Below, in pieces: positions 49,968-60,432 of a stretch of 64,000 nucleotides of DNA. Below the pieces are notes generated by a model that had not been told where the DNA came from, did no database searches, and saw only the letters and a program-made list of their open reading frames with translations. The stretch comes from Mermis nigrescens (lineage: Eukaryota; Nematoda; Enoplea; Mermithida; Mermithidae). Numbering within the stretch: position 1 is the stretch's first letter; each line of letters starts with the position of its first letter. The translations under genes and the position numbers were made by a program. Location: the NCBI GenBank assembly GCA_036768485.1, contig JAVLUZ010000320.1, positions 124,001 through 188,000 of the forward strand. The letters run 5' to 3'.

Positions 49968-50134
49968 GACGTTTCCATTGAGCACTATCCAATGGCATCG
50001 AAAAATCGCTGAAAAAGCAAAAAAAAATTCAAAATTTGTATTCTGGGGTGGGGGGGTATTTTGATTTCTGGGGGGGTACTTCAATTTCTGGGGGCTGCAT
50101 ACCCCCCGAACCCATTTCCCCACGCCCACGTGTG
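49968..50134 (-). mobile_element. Family A fragment
   Basis: Starts mid-element at GACGTTTCCATTGAGCAC and ends CCACGCCCACGTGTGT. It is joined directly to the gene fragment that follows. Confidence 0.7.
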
Positions 50135-50236
50135 TCGACGACCCGTTCTCAAAACGATCGAAACATAACGTCGCAGAGTCAAGAAGTTTCGGTCCCTTCT
50201 TACGAAAACATCAGGTGTCCTTTGATGGTTCCCTTT
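50135..50236 (+). pseudogene. Fragment of a paralogue of the 6308 gene
   Basis: About 102 bp matching 7353-7460. The protein reads STTRSQNDRNITSQSQ against STTHRQNDRNMTLQSS in the gene, then a one-base shift before QVSFDGS against QASFDGS. Nothing upstream or downstream of this patch matches the gene. It is therefore a broken partial copy, possibly carried here by a transposon, lying between a family A fragment and a small inverted repeat. Confidence 0.75.
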
Positions 50237-50439
50237 TGAACAATTTCCCCGCCGCCGTTTTTTGAGAGAAGAAATAAAGAGACTGTAATGAAATTTTAGG
50301 TACGAATGTAAGCAACCTTTATTGACTTCTCCACAGAAAATTAAATACAAAAAGTCATAATCTAGTTGTATGTAAAGTTTCGTTACTGCAGCTTAAATGT
50401 ATCGGCTAAAAAACGGTGGCGGGGAAATTGTTCAAAAGG
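50232..50439. repeat. 32-bp inverted repeat pair
   Basis: 50232-50263 and 50408-50439 are inverted copies (CCTTTTGAACAATTTCCCCG and its complement) with one mismatch, about 145 bp apart. The loop is AT-rich. It could be the ends of a small MITE. Confidence 0.7.
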
Positions 50440-51845
50440 TCCGAAATTGGAAATGGATTCTATCATAGAACAAAAAATGAGCAGGCATATAACTGTTGAG
50501 GCGCTAAGCTTTCTTTAAATTGCATTGTATTTTGTTTCAATTTTTTTAATTATATTTCAATTTTGTTTTTTAATTTTAGTAGAATATATTAAAAGCCATT
50601 ATAATTTCCTTTTTATTTCATTTTTTATATGTTTATTTTATTTTTCTTTTTGTATTATTTTTATTTTCGTTTTTATAATTTTTTATTTTCATTTCTTTCA
50701 ATTTTATACCTTCTACAATTTTTTAAGTGAGGCTACTTTTTGCGAAAGGGTCCCAAAGGCTATATATAAAAATTTCCGAAGCACACTTAAAAAATGCCAA
50801 GCGCACTTGTGAGCTAGTTAAGGCTTAATGATCAGGCGCTTCGCGCCAGATTTATTATTTTTGTACAATTTCTGTCTTCTAAGCAACCCAAGTTCGAGTA
50901 AAGCATGGTAAACATGTCAAACTTTTTGATGCTCCAAGCCAAATTATTTTGGAAAATAAATGATAGTGCGTCGATCATTTAGGTATGAAGCTTTTTAAAG
51001 AACTTTTTAACAAAGCCCGGATAAGATATCGAGTAAATACGCGTATGTTGCTCCATTAAACGGCAGATTTTTATCTATGGCTAGCAATTAGGGGGTGGGG
51101 TGTTTCACTGCCCATTTGCTAGAGCAATGTATTTTTAGCAAACGGTCGCTTCGCTCCTCATTCGCAGCAAAAGATAGTTACATATAATCGATGACTAATA
51201 TGCCGAAAATTGTCTAGAAATTCATATGTTTTATTTGTCACTGTCCTATAATCTGACTATCTAATATCTATTGTTTGAAACGTCTCAGTCTTACAACTAA
51301 TGGTAAAATATCCTTAAGAAGCTAAGATTGCCTTTCACTCAACAAATTAAATTAGTTGTAAATCACCAAGTTCACCAAAATGTTCCATTTCATGTAAGCA
51401 GATTTCTTTGATCACTTTACAACGACTGAGTTTATCTTGCTTACTTGTTAATGTTTCTTGCTTCCTTTTTTTCGTACGAAAAGTAGAAAGCTTTGTAAGC
51501 TGCGCATAAAAGTTTGTCCTCACCGTAAACGAATGTAAAAAGTTTCATGCAAAATTGCAGCTAGAAGCAAAAATATTCTGAATTTGTATTAGCATTTTCG
51601 AAAGCCGCGCGTTTGCTGCTTTCGGATATTTCACATCAAATCGCATCGACCCTAGTTTACACCATCAAAACCAGAATTCAAAATTTAATACTTTGGCTTG
51701 CAGCGAGCTAGCTCTCAATGATTAACGCTGCTTGTTAGAAACCTTCGTGACTTCCTGTTTACTCGTCTCCTATGTGCTTTATGGCGCCAAATCATCCACT
51801 TTGATCAGTTAATTCTTAATCAGAGGTCAAGAAGCGTCTGAGGCC
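50440..51845. other. AT-rich non-coding DNA
   Basis: 50530-50730 is a T-rich low-complexity run giving a false hydrophobic frame. 50830-50950 repeats one unit of the kind inside the hAT at 1622-2376 (GGCGCTTCGCGCC followed by AGATTTATTATT). Otherwise nothing seen. Confidence 0.5.
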
Positions 51846-54800
51846 TGATTTTGGAAATAACATCCAAGTTATGCTTCTGCAAAAAGGCAAAAAGCCTAAA
51901 TTTTACGGTATTTATAGGGTATGTTTGGGCTCCTGTATCACAAAAACAAATCCGTGAATTCTCTTCAAATTCTACAGTGAGGTCAGCCATAAGATCATTG
52001 ACAAACAGACGAAATTTAAATGGAATTGTTTCCTGCGTTTCACAATATTTGGAAAAAATGTTGTTTTAAAAAACGTTTTCCTCACGGATTTTCGTCAGTT
52101 TACACTGCAGCGTAAAGAAGTTTACACCAGTGATCGGACCGAGGGTACTTTTGGACCCTCGGCCTCGGCCGAAGCTGAGGCGCCTTAAAATCCTTGCCTC
52201 GGCCGAGGCCGAGGCCGAGGCCGAGGCCGAGGGTAATGCCGAGGGTCAAGCATATATACCTATACCCATAAATAGTGCTCTTAGAATATTTTGTATGCAC
52301 ATGAGCTAGGGAGTAATCGTAATATTGAACACTTTATCGAATAACCTTTTTAATAATAGTAGATTAAATGTGTGAAGGATTTATTGAATAAAGTCAGTAG
52401 AATGAAAGCATACTTAATTTAACAAGTTGCCGTTGAAGACTTGGAAAAGTTAATAAAAAATTTGGCTGAACAAGCACTTAAAAACGTTTATTACTACACA
52501 TAAATAAGAAAACAGTGTCAAAGAAATAAACGAATAAACGAAATAAGCTAACTAAAGACAGAACTGTAGCCATTGTTGTGCTCGCTTTTGCAGTAATGCA
52601 TGTTTAATCACGCTTTTTCAGTCATCCAATTCTGGTGTGGTAGGTAATATGACAGAAATTGCACTGTACTTTCCGATGATAGTTTCCCAAGGTCCAGAGT
52701 TGAGGGAAGGGTGAAACCCAAAATGGGGGACCAGTAAATAAAGTAGTGTCTTTGTATGAGCGAACAAATTTTTGTAGATATTTTATATAAATATATTTTT
52801 AAACATACACATTTTTACATACTACCAGTGTGTGACCTGCAACCGGCATGCAGTCCTAAACAGTGTTTTTTTGTGCAAGATACCTTTTTACATGTACAAA
52901 AATGGTATCAAAAAGTCTTTGAACATTTTGTACATGCAAATTTTTGTGTACTATAATAGTATGGTACAGTAGCGATTTAGTGTTGGTAAAACAGGGGTTT
53001 TCGACCTTCGGTAGCGTATCTTAGCTAATTCCTGGGTCTCTGAATATTTGACATTTTTTCATTCTAAATGCAAATTCTACTATTTTAAAGATATATAGGA
53101 CAGACAATTACTGATGCGCCGAAAATTTTCGGGAATTTTACACCTTTTTACAGTTTTTGTCTCTTCAAAAATCTTTGTGCATGTACAAAGACAGTCCTGA
53201 AAAGTCTCTGTACATTATGAAAAATCTTTGCCGAATACAAAAAACCGAGGTCCTAAATGTGATAATTCGGGCTGGATATAGTTCATTAGATTATTTGGCG
53301 CGAAGCGCCGAAATTCTTATGAGCTTTTGATGAAATTTACACATAAAACTTGACTGAGAAAGCTAAAACAACTTGTACTGCAAAATCAGAAATATTACAG
53401 ATATTGTAATATGCCAATTAAATCTTGTAATAAGCACTACCGTGCTTAGAAATCCAATGCAACATCAGGATAAATTAGTCAATTTTATCTTTGAACGGCT
53501 AAATGTGCTGAGTAATTAAATAGTACTTGTTTTGCATAAAATTTTTGAAAACAGTATAAATGGATACAAAAGATATTTAAATCTGCATAAAGATGCCTAG
53601 ATTACACAAAAATTGATTTTTGAGTGTTTAATGCCTCTGCTTCAATCTAAATACAGTATATTAGCGATATTTTACGCGAAGCGCCGAAAATTTTTTGAAA
53701 TTTCCTAATAAAATACTGAAAAACGATATAATTAATATCACTCTGTCCAAGAAAGTATTTTAACATTGTATAAAAATGGCTCCAAAAAATGCACGAGCCG
53801 GAATTGATTTTTGGCAAAACCTGCATTTATTGGCCATTTTTAGGTGCGTTTTTGCGATTTTCGGCCGAAAATTCGTAATCATTTACGACCTCTCCCATAA
53901 AAATGGCCGAAAACCATACGTGTAACAGGAAGGGCTTTGGGGAATTCATCACCCACCCAGGGTTGGACGTCCTCCCCTAACCCTTCCCTCCAACGTCAGA
54001 AAATTTTGACCCACCCTCCCCATTTTTGGCGAAAATTTGCGCTTTGTTGGCTATTTTAGGTGCTTTTGCCATTTTTGACATAGAATTAGAGTCGCTAATC
54101 CCCCACCCGAAATTTCTAGCCGTTACATGTATGCCGGGGAGTCCCTCCCGAAAATTTTGAGCTGTTACATGCATGTTTTATAGTTTTAGTTTGTCTATTT
54201 ACTCTTGCTTACCTTCAAAAATACTGTATCACTTTGGGAAATTCTAATAGTTAGCTGCACTTTTGCCATAGTAAAAATTAGGTTCAAAAATATTTAAAAG
54301 GTTTTCACCAAAATCGTCTGACAGTGACTTGAGTCTTGTACCCTGAGAGGGTGGTAATAAACCTCCCTCACCCCTCCCTTCGGGAATATGTGTTTCCGAT
54401 CCATGCAGCAAGCATGAGAATTAAAAGTTAGTCATCACATGAATAATAAATTGGCACTTTGCTGTATGTAACTTTGTGTAACTGGGTACGCGACTAAAAC
54501 CACAAGAAAAGTCTATAGGTAAAAAATAGCCTTTGTACTGTAGATGCATTCTAAATAGTTAATATTCAACGGACATATTAAACTTATTCAAATTTGATTT
54601 TAACCCTCGGCGCCTCGGCACTTTTCAGCTTTGCCCTCGGCGCCGAGGCCGAGGCTCCAAAAACGCGGAGGCTTGCCGAGGCCGAGGCCGAGGCCTCGGT
54701 CCGATCACTGGTTTACCCCAGTCGAAAGCGCATTAAAAGTTCGTCTAGGGTGGCGTAACAAATTTGCCCCACGGCAATCACCTAAGTCGCAAGAGCAGCC

Positions 54801-55800
54801 GAAACTTTTTATATTAATTTGTCGTTTTCCGGGTTTCAGGAGCCAGATCGAGCCATTTTGATCAAGAATTCGGAATTAAAGTCTGTTTCGAATAAGTTTG
54901 GGCAGTTTAAGAATTTTTTCGAAAGTAAGCCGACGATTCTCAGATTTCTCAGTCTGAGATTCATTTTGTCTGATACCGTATTCTAACACGCGAATTTCAG
55001 ATGTGGTTTTTGCTTCAAGATTCACAACAGAAACTTCAAAATCAGAGCATTTTTGAGAAAAATCTGATTCAAGACGAAACACATTCTCAGATAAAGCCGT
55101 ATATTCTTTGGTAAGACCATCCTTAGTCTGATTCAGGGCTTTTAAGATTTCCGATTGGGACGTGGTGATAGATACTTTTATTTCGATCAAAACGTCGCCA
55201 AAATTATTAATTTCCTAGTCCGCTTTTTTGACTGAGTTTTCGTCAATGTTTAAATTTCCGTCAATTTTTGCATCGAACAATATTAGATCTTGGTCACTAG
55301 AAAAGCTCACAGGGTCTGCCCTAATCGAGGGATTTATACTATCAGAAATTTCCACATCGAATTTACTCACATTACGTGCATTTATATTCTGAATGCCCTG
55401 CTTTTTAAGCTCGTTTTTTGAAAAGTCTTTAAGGAATTTTCCAAATCAGTTCGCTTATTGTCCTCAGCAGTTGTCTGTAAATGCTTAAGGACTAATCTTA
55501 GATTATCCGTCGGATTAGTACGATTACACAAGATATCAATACAAACAAGAATCATGATGATTAATTAGGGTACCTTAAATTGTGCAAGCCCATCGTCAAA
55601 TGAATATCAAATTAGCTAAACTATCCTGGTGGCAGCACCATGTAGACTTTTGCCGGGATCTCCGAGGGTCTTTTAGTTCCCACAACGTGTGAAGAAGGTT
55701 GTTGCTATCGTCTAGTTTTCTTCGTCCATGAACACGGTGTTCCCCCACAGTCCTAAGATAGTCGTTAAATCGATATTCGCTTATTGGGCAAGCCGTCAAG
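51846..55800 (-). pseudogene. Retroelement-like coding relic split by a hAT element
   Basis: Two blocks of minus-strand coding sequence flank the hAT element. Right block (55800 to 54719): a basic segment, then a coiled-coil region rich in Ser, Asn, Glu and Leu (55190-54876), broken by a frameshift near 55425, a TAG near 55215 and a stop near 54876, then a segment with CSCDLGDC. Left block (52119 to 51846), in frame across the insertion once the hAT and one target copy are removed until a TAA near 52055, includes FVNDLMADLTVEF and a DTGA tetrapeptide. DTGA is the active-site motif of retroviral-type aspartic proteases, but with so little else it may be chance. An LTR-retroelement or envelope-like origin is inferred only from coiled coil, Cys pattern and DTGA. 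The family is not established. Confidence 0.5.
52128..54710. mobile_element. Large hAT-like element with GGCCGA-rich ends, 2583 bp
   Basis: Tips are CAGTGATCGGACCGAGG and CCTCGGTCCGATCACTG, perfect inverted repeats of 17 bp. Flanks are GTTTACAC / GTTTACCC (52120-52127, 54711-54718), an 8-bp duplication with one mismatch. Inside the tips lie tracts of CCGAGG/GGCCGA (52150-52250 and 54605-54700), also inverted. No transposase: the interior holds family G (52850-53230), family H (53940-54180) and two GGCGCGAAGCGCC-type palindromes (about 53300 and 53672). Confidence 0.8.
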
Positions 55801-55847
55801 TAAAGCGTTAATTAACTGTTAAAATCGGGTGGGTAACTTATTTGTTC

Positions 55848-56954
55848 GGGTCTACGACAATTGGTAGGAAGTCAATTGGTAGAACGACAACTGGTCGTAC
55901 GACATTTGGTAGGACGTCAATTCGTAGGGTAGGACAATTGGTAGGGTACGACAATTGGTAGGATGCGACACTAGTAGGATATTACTGTCTTATGCGAACG
56001 AATGTTCCTACTGTGTAATGGTTTTATTTTCCAAATATACCTGCAACTTTCAAGTTAATAGTTATATGACCTACTTTTTTGCTTGCTGCTGCTTTTTTAT
56101 TTACATAATATGCGTAGGCATACGAAAACTCATTTGCATACTGGAAAAGAAACATACCGATCAAAATGGAAAATGCTATGACAAATTGTATGCAATGCCA
56201 CAAAGAAAATGAAATGGTTGTTTTTCGGCGAATTTTTCTACAATTGATTTTATGCGCTCATCAAGGTCCACATATTTCTTTTTCCTTGGTTCTTGCTGAC
56301 CAGCTAACAACTGTTCGACTCTACGTTCAAAAAAGGCATGTTCGCTTTTGAGTGCGCTAATCAGACGCCAAATCGTCGGGTGATCGCAACAAACGATGCA
56401 GTGAAAGCGACGGTGCCAGGCTTCAACTGAAGTATATGATCGTGGCAGATTGTTGAGAACTCTTTCAAAGTTGTTCCAAACGTTCAAAGCGAAAATTCCT
56501 TCCCCTGGCCGGTTTCATCGAATTCTACTTATATATGTATCTTCAAAATAATCTGCAATCGGTTCTGCCTCACGTGGAAAATCTTCCATGAGTAAATCAA
56601 AATATTCCCGAACTTGAGCTGTAGGAACAAATGATAAAGCATGGAGCATGCGAATTTTTAATGCAAATTCAGCATCATTAGCATATTATTGTTGTAGACC
56701 TGCAGCTTGAACTTTTCGGAAAACGTTCTGTGATAAGAGGTATATGAGTATGTACATATATATTTGTTTATCCCAGATGCGCAGCATTGAGTTTATAAGT
56801 ACAACACGGTAGGGGAGCCAGTCTAACAATTACCGCATCCTACCAATTGTTGTACCCTATCAATTGTCGTACCCTACCAATTGACGTCCTACCAAATGTC
56901 GTACGACCAATTGTCGTTCTAACCAATTGACTTCCTACCAATTGTCGTGATTCC
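55848..56954. mobile_element. MULE (Mutator-like) element, 1107 bp
   Basis: A perfect 9-bp duplication TATTTGTTC flanks it (55839-55847, 56955-56963). The inverted ends, about 120 bp, start GGGTCTACGACAATTGG and GGAATCACGACAATTGG and consist of reiterated ACGACAATTGGTAGG-like units. It carries the 3' part of a MULE transposase on the minus strand. The 46.6-kb copy of family J (CTTATCTATTCGGGG) shows the related empty site. Confidence 0.92.
56176..56730 (-). pseudogene. MULE transposase, C-terminal part, two in-frame stops
   Basis: Reads QNVFRKVQAAGLQ, then YANDAEFALKIRMLHALSF, EYFDLLMEDFPREAEPIADYF, and after a stop GEGIFALNVWNNFERVLNNL, SVEAWHRRFHCIV, HPTIWRLISALK. The WNNFERVLNNLPR...EAWHRRF block is typical of the C-terminal region of animal MULE transposases. 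Stops: TAA near 56692 and TGA near 56509 (CGA to TGA). The N-terminal part with the catalytic DDE residues is absent, so the element cannot move itself. Confidence 0.88.
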
Positions 56955-57164
56955 TATTTGTTCTACTCAAGTAGCCACAAAACACAGAAGAATGACATAA
57001 AAGGCTCCTGCAAAACAACACATGCAATCCGAATACCAATTGTTTTGAAGAGCGCATAGCATTAGACCAAAATGGAGGCACAAGTCACAACCAATAACCC
57101 ATAACAGGGTTTTGCAAATAAATAGATGCGCATGGAAAACGGAAAGAAACGTTACCAAACTAAA

Positions 57165-57240
57165 TATATGTTTTACACGTAAGATATTAAAACATTAACA
57201 CATTTATTGAGATGAGATCTCTTGGTTTATTTTAATATAT
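57165..57240 (+). repeat. Family J fragment right of the MULE
   Basis: TAAGATATTAAAACATTAAC, ATTTATTGAGATGAGATCTC and TTGGTTTATTTTAATAT match 785-840. With 55805-55847 it represents a third family J copy into which the MULE inserted. Confidence 0.6.
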
Positions 57241-57244
57241 CAGT

Positions 57245-57748
57245 AGTAATGGCTGTCAGTCTGGGGGCAACGCTGTAGGATAGCCTATATTATAACATAA
57301 GTGATGACGTTAAAATCTGCACCCTAGCGTTATTTCAGGGTGCAACGTTAAAGTATGGAGAACATTCAGGACAGCTAGGGGTGTGTGCGTAATAGCAGTC
57401 AGTCTGGGGGTAATGCTGTAGGATAGCCTATGTTATAATATAGGCGATGACGTTGCTCCCTGAGGTAAGCTGAGGAGCAATGTTAAAGTGTGGAGAACAT
57501 TCAGGATGGAGAGGGGTGTGTGTAAGTGGAGCCCCAACGCGCCGCCTGTTATACCATGGTCTATCTTGCAGTGTTGTTCCTCACGTTGTATCATGGTCGA
57601 TTGGGGGGGGGTTGGTGTCAATGAATTTCTGGCTTTGGATAGCCTGTGTTATAACATAAGCAATGATGTAAAAATCTGCACCCGGGCCTTATCCCTGGGT
57701 GTAACATTAAAGTATGGTGAACATTTAGGATGGGAAAGGAAGGGTGTT
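57245..57748 (+). repeat. Three direct repeats with GGATAGCCTATATTATAACATAAG motif
   Basis: Units near 57245, 57396 and 57620 share TCTGGGGG-AA-GCTGTAGG, AGCCT-TGTTATAA-ATAAG-GATGA and TAAAGT-TGG-GAACATTCAGGA. A segment at 57540-57600 (CTATCTTGCAGTGTTGTTCCTCA) recurs in the same orientation at 61783-61805, outside the other end of the inverted repeat. Confidence 0.7.
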
Positions 57749-59099
57749 CAAGAGTCAATGTCTGTAAGAATCACCTTGCTGTAATAGTGACTTACATAAG
57801 CAAAAAATAATTTTTCTTTGTTTTAACATATATTACACAACTTTTTACGCTGATTCCGAATCTGAAAACCGTTTTACACAAAAATGACTTTTCGCTGACT
57901 TATAGGGGTGTAAAGTGTGAAAAATTGGAATATGTGCCAAATTTCATATGTTGATTAATATTTCCCGGGGTAATTAACATTTTTCAATACAGGTTTTTTT
58001 AAATTAGAGTTGGTTTACCGGATCATCCCACGGGATACAGCAGTCAATAAAAGTCAAAAATATTAATTTTTGCACTTGCAACATTTTTAATTTTTTAGCC
58101 ATAAGTCCAGAGTGGTCATACAGAATCGAACTTTATTTCACCACAATATGTTCCACCTTTGTATCCGTTTCTGTGTAAAAAATAAAGGATATGTGAAAAA
58201 TAGTTATTGACCACATTTGAACAACGTGAAATTAACTCATGTGTTCAAATTTCTAAAATGACACATTTGTGCTATAAATAATTTAACCTTTCGATCTATA
58301 ACTCCAGAACTGTAGAACATTATGCGATTGCATCATACCACAGGTTGAACCATTTATGTGCCTAAGTGCTTGCAGATATTAAGTGGTTGTTGACCATTTC
58401 TGACAAACGGTAATTGAACTCAATTGGTCAAAGTCGAAAAAATCATACATGTGTGGTACAAATAACTTTCCTTTTGGAGCTGTAATTCGGAACATGAAAT
58501 TCATCTTAGAGCCACATTACACCACAATTTGCACTATCTATTTGCCTAATTATATGCAAAAATCCATCTATATATGTTTGACATTTAGTGACCATTTGTG
58601 GACAATGTAAACTTAGCTCCATTGGTTAAAATCAAAATGTCACACATTGGTGCATCAAAAATTTTTCTTTCAGCTCTGTAACTCAAGAATTAGACACATT
58701 TTTTAACCGCATTACACCACAGTCTCTACCATATATGTCCCTAATTGTACACAAAAAAATCATCTGCAACGTACTTATCTATCAGCCATATTTCACAAGT
58801 GTGAACTTAACCTAATTGGTCAAAGTGAAAAAAATGCATGCTTTTGTTTCAAATAATTTTATTTTCTATTTCTAACGAGAAGTAAAATCTAACTGGTGAC
58901 CATACTACGCCACGGTTCGCACTATCTATTTGCCTAATTACATGCAAAAAATTCATACATATATGTTGGATTATATTTATTTATTATTTTTACCTGTAGA
59001 AAATCCTAACATAAAGCGATATGTTTTATATCGTCAAAATTCAATTGTCAAAACATTCTGAATGAATCAATGTGTCTTCAACGTCATCTGCCTCATCAT

Positions 59100-60024
59100 C
59101 TAGATTTAGGTTTGGTTGGAAAAAATCTCCTAAGCAGTCATTGGGACAATTGCTTCTCTTTTTTGTGCTTCCCGCGACCAAAATCCTGCAATTTGCTGCC
59201 ATGATAAAAACTCAGATTGCCTGGATTGGGGCAATCTTCGCATTTCAGTTGCAGTCTCACTTGGATCGCACTTTCTTCGAGCCTTAATCCCATCATCAAA
59301 TCTTTTAAGCAAATATTGGCGCTGGTTTTCTGTGAATGCTTTACAAGATCTTTTTTGCCTTAAAGCCCAGCCAATTGGTAATCTTTGGATTGAATCATCT
59401 TCTGCATTAAATTCCCAGAATTGCTGCAAAACTTCATTTAGACTTGGAAGCATAGGTGGGTAGCACCGAAATTCTGCGAGGGATGAAAAAATTTCTGGAG
59501 GGGGTGAAAAAAAATTTAAAGGTCAGAAAATGGTCTTAAAAGTGGTCGTATGGCGAAAAAACACAATTTTTCGACGTTTCTCATCGAGCACTATCCAATG
59601 GCATTGAAAAACTGCTAAAAAAGCAAAAAAAATTTTTGGGGCGGTATTTTGATTTCTGGGGGGGTATTTCAAATACCCCCCCCAAACCCCCACGCCTATG
59701 TGTGCTTGGAAGCCGAGGCATCAGCTGCCAATTTTCTATTTGTTTCTTGTACGTTGTAATAGCTGCATCACGCAATGTCAGTCGTTCAGGCTGAAACTGG
59801 TGATTTTCTATCTCCATGTGATTTTCAAGGGGTCGATGTCTTTGAAATGATTTCACGCAAACAGGAATAGTACAAGTAAACAGTTGCAAAGATCTTGCTG
59901 AGCTGTTTTCTTCTGGTAAAACTGGCACAAATGTTGCTGTTGACTGATCCCTTGTCATGGGCTCTTCTAGGATGAAGAAACAAGAAGCAAATAGAAAATC
60001 GGCAGCTAATGCCTCGGCTTCCAA
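59100..60024 (-). pseudogene. C2H2-finger / FTENQRQYL-domain protein relic
   Basis: With the family A insertion removed, the minus strand reads on from 60024: a Cys-x4-Cys...His-x5-His zinc finger (LFTCTIPVCVKSFQRHRP, LENHMEIENH) at about 59880-59810, a linker TTYKKQIENWQLMPRLPS interrupted by the insertion, then SLNEVLQQFWEF and a helical domain (RSCKAFTENQRQYLLKRFDDG, RRKCDPSETATEMRRLP, EFLSWQQIAGFWSRE), ending at a premature stop after a 13-base deletion near 59135. The last domain resembles a segment common in uncharacterised proteins of aquatic invertebrates; its function is not known to me. Probably a transposon-associated or multicopy gene. Confidence 0.65.
59452..59704 (-). mobile_element. 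Family A MITE inside the relic
   Basis: Starts ATAGGTGGGTAGCACC, ends CACGCCTATGTGTG, with a perfect 9-bp duplication CTTGGAAGC (59443-59451, 59705-59713). It is absent from the right arm at the matching position (near 60020), which gives the empty site. Confidence 0.93.
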
Positions 60025-60030
60025 GTCTAA

Positions 60031-60432
60031 ATGAAGTTTTGCAGCAAGTATGCAGATGATGATTCAACCCAAAGATTTCCAACTGGCTGGGCTTTAAGGC
60101 AAAAAAGATCTTGTAAAGCATTCACAGAAAACCAGCGCCAATATTTGCTTAAAAAATTTGATGATGGGATCAAGGCTCGAAGAAAGTGCGATCCAAGAGA
60201 GACTGCAACTGTAATGCGAAGATTGCCCCAATTCAAGTAATCTGAGTTTTTATCATGGCAGAAAATCGCAGGATTTTGGTCGCAGGAAGCACGAAAAAGA
60301 GAAACAATTGTCCCAACTGAAACTGATGTAGATGACTGCTTAGAAGATTTTTTCCAACCAGACCCAAATCTAGATGATGAGGCAGATGACGTTGAAGACA
60401 CATTGATTCATTCAGAATGTTTTGACAATTGA
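60031..60432 (+). pseudogene. Second, inverted copy of the same helical-domain relic
   Basis: The right arm carries the same domain in opposite orientation: GWALRQKRSCKAFTENQRQY, KFDDGIKARRKCDPRETA, a TAA at 60239 where the left arm has CAA (Gln), then EFLSWQKIAGFWSQEARKRE and an acidic tail (DPNLDDEADDVEDTLIHS) to a TGA near 60430. It preserves the C-terminus that the left arm lost, but has an 11-base deletion near 60047. The zinc-finger part is not duplicated. Confidence 0.7.

Noticed and set aside
50525..50812. Hydrophobic 95-codon frame like a membrane protein
   Set aside because: T-rich low-complexity DNA always reads Phe/Ile/Leu; no splice sites or start context.
51851..52069. Plus-strand 72-codon frame
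   Set aside because: It is the antisense of the better-composed minus-strand relic reading with FVNDLMADL and DTGA.
52100..52300. Gly/Leu/Arg frame through the GGCCGA tract
   Set aside because: Simple hexanucleotide repeat inside a transposon end.
55596..55700. Copia-type reverse transcriptase, from KVYMVLPPG in one frame
   Set aside because: The match is nine residues, followed by stops, with none of the flanking motifs.
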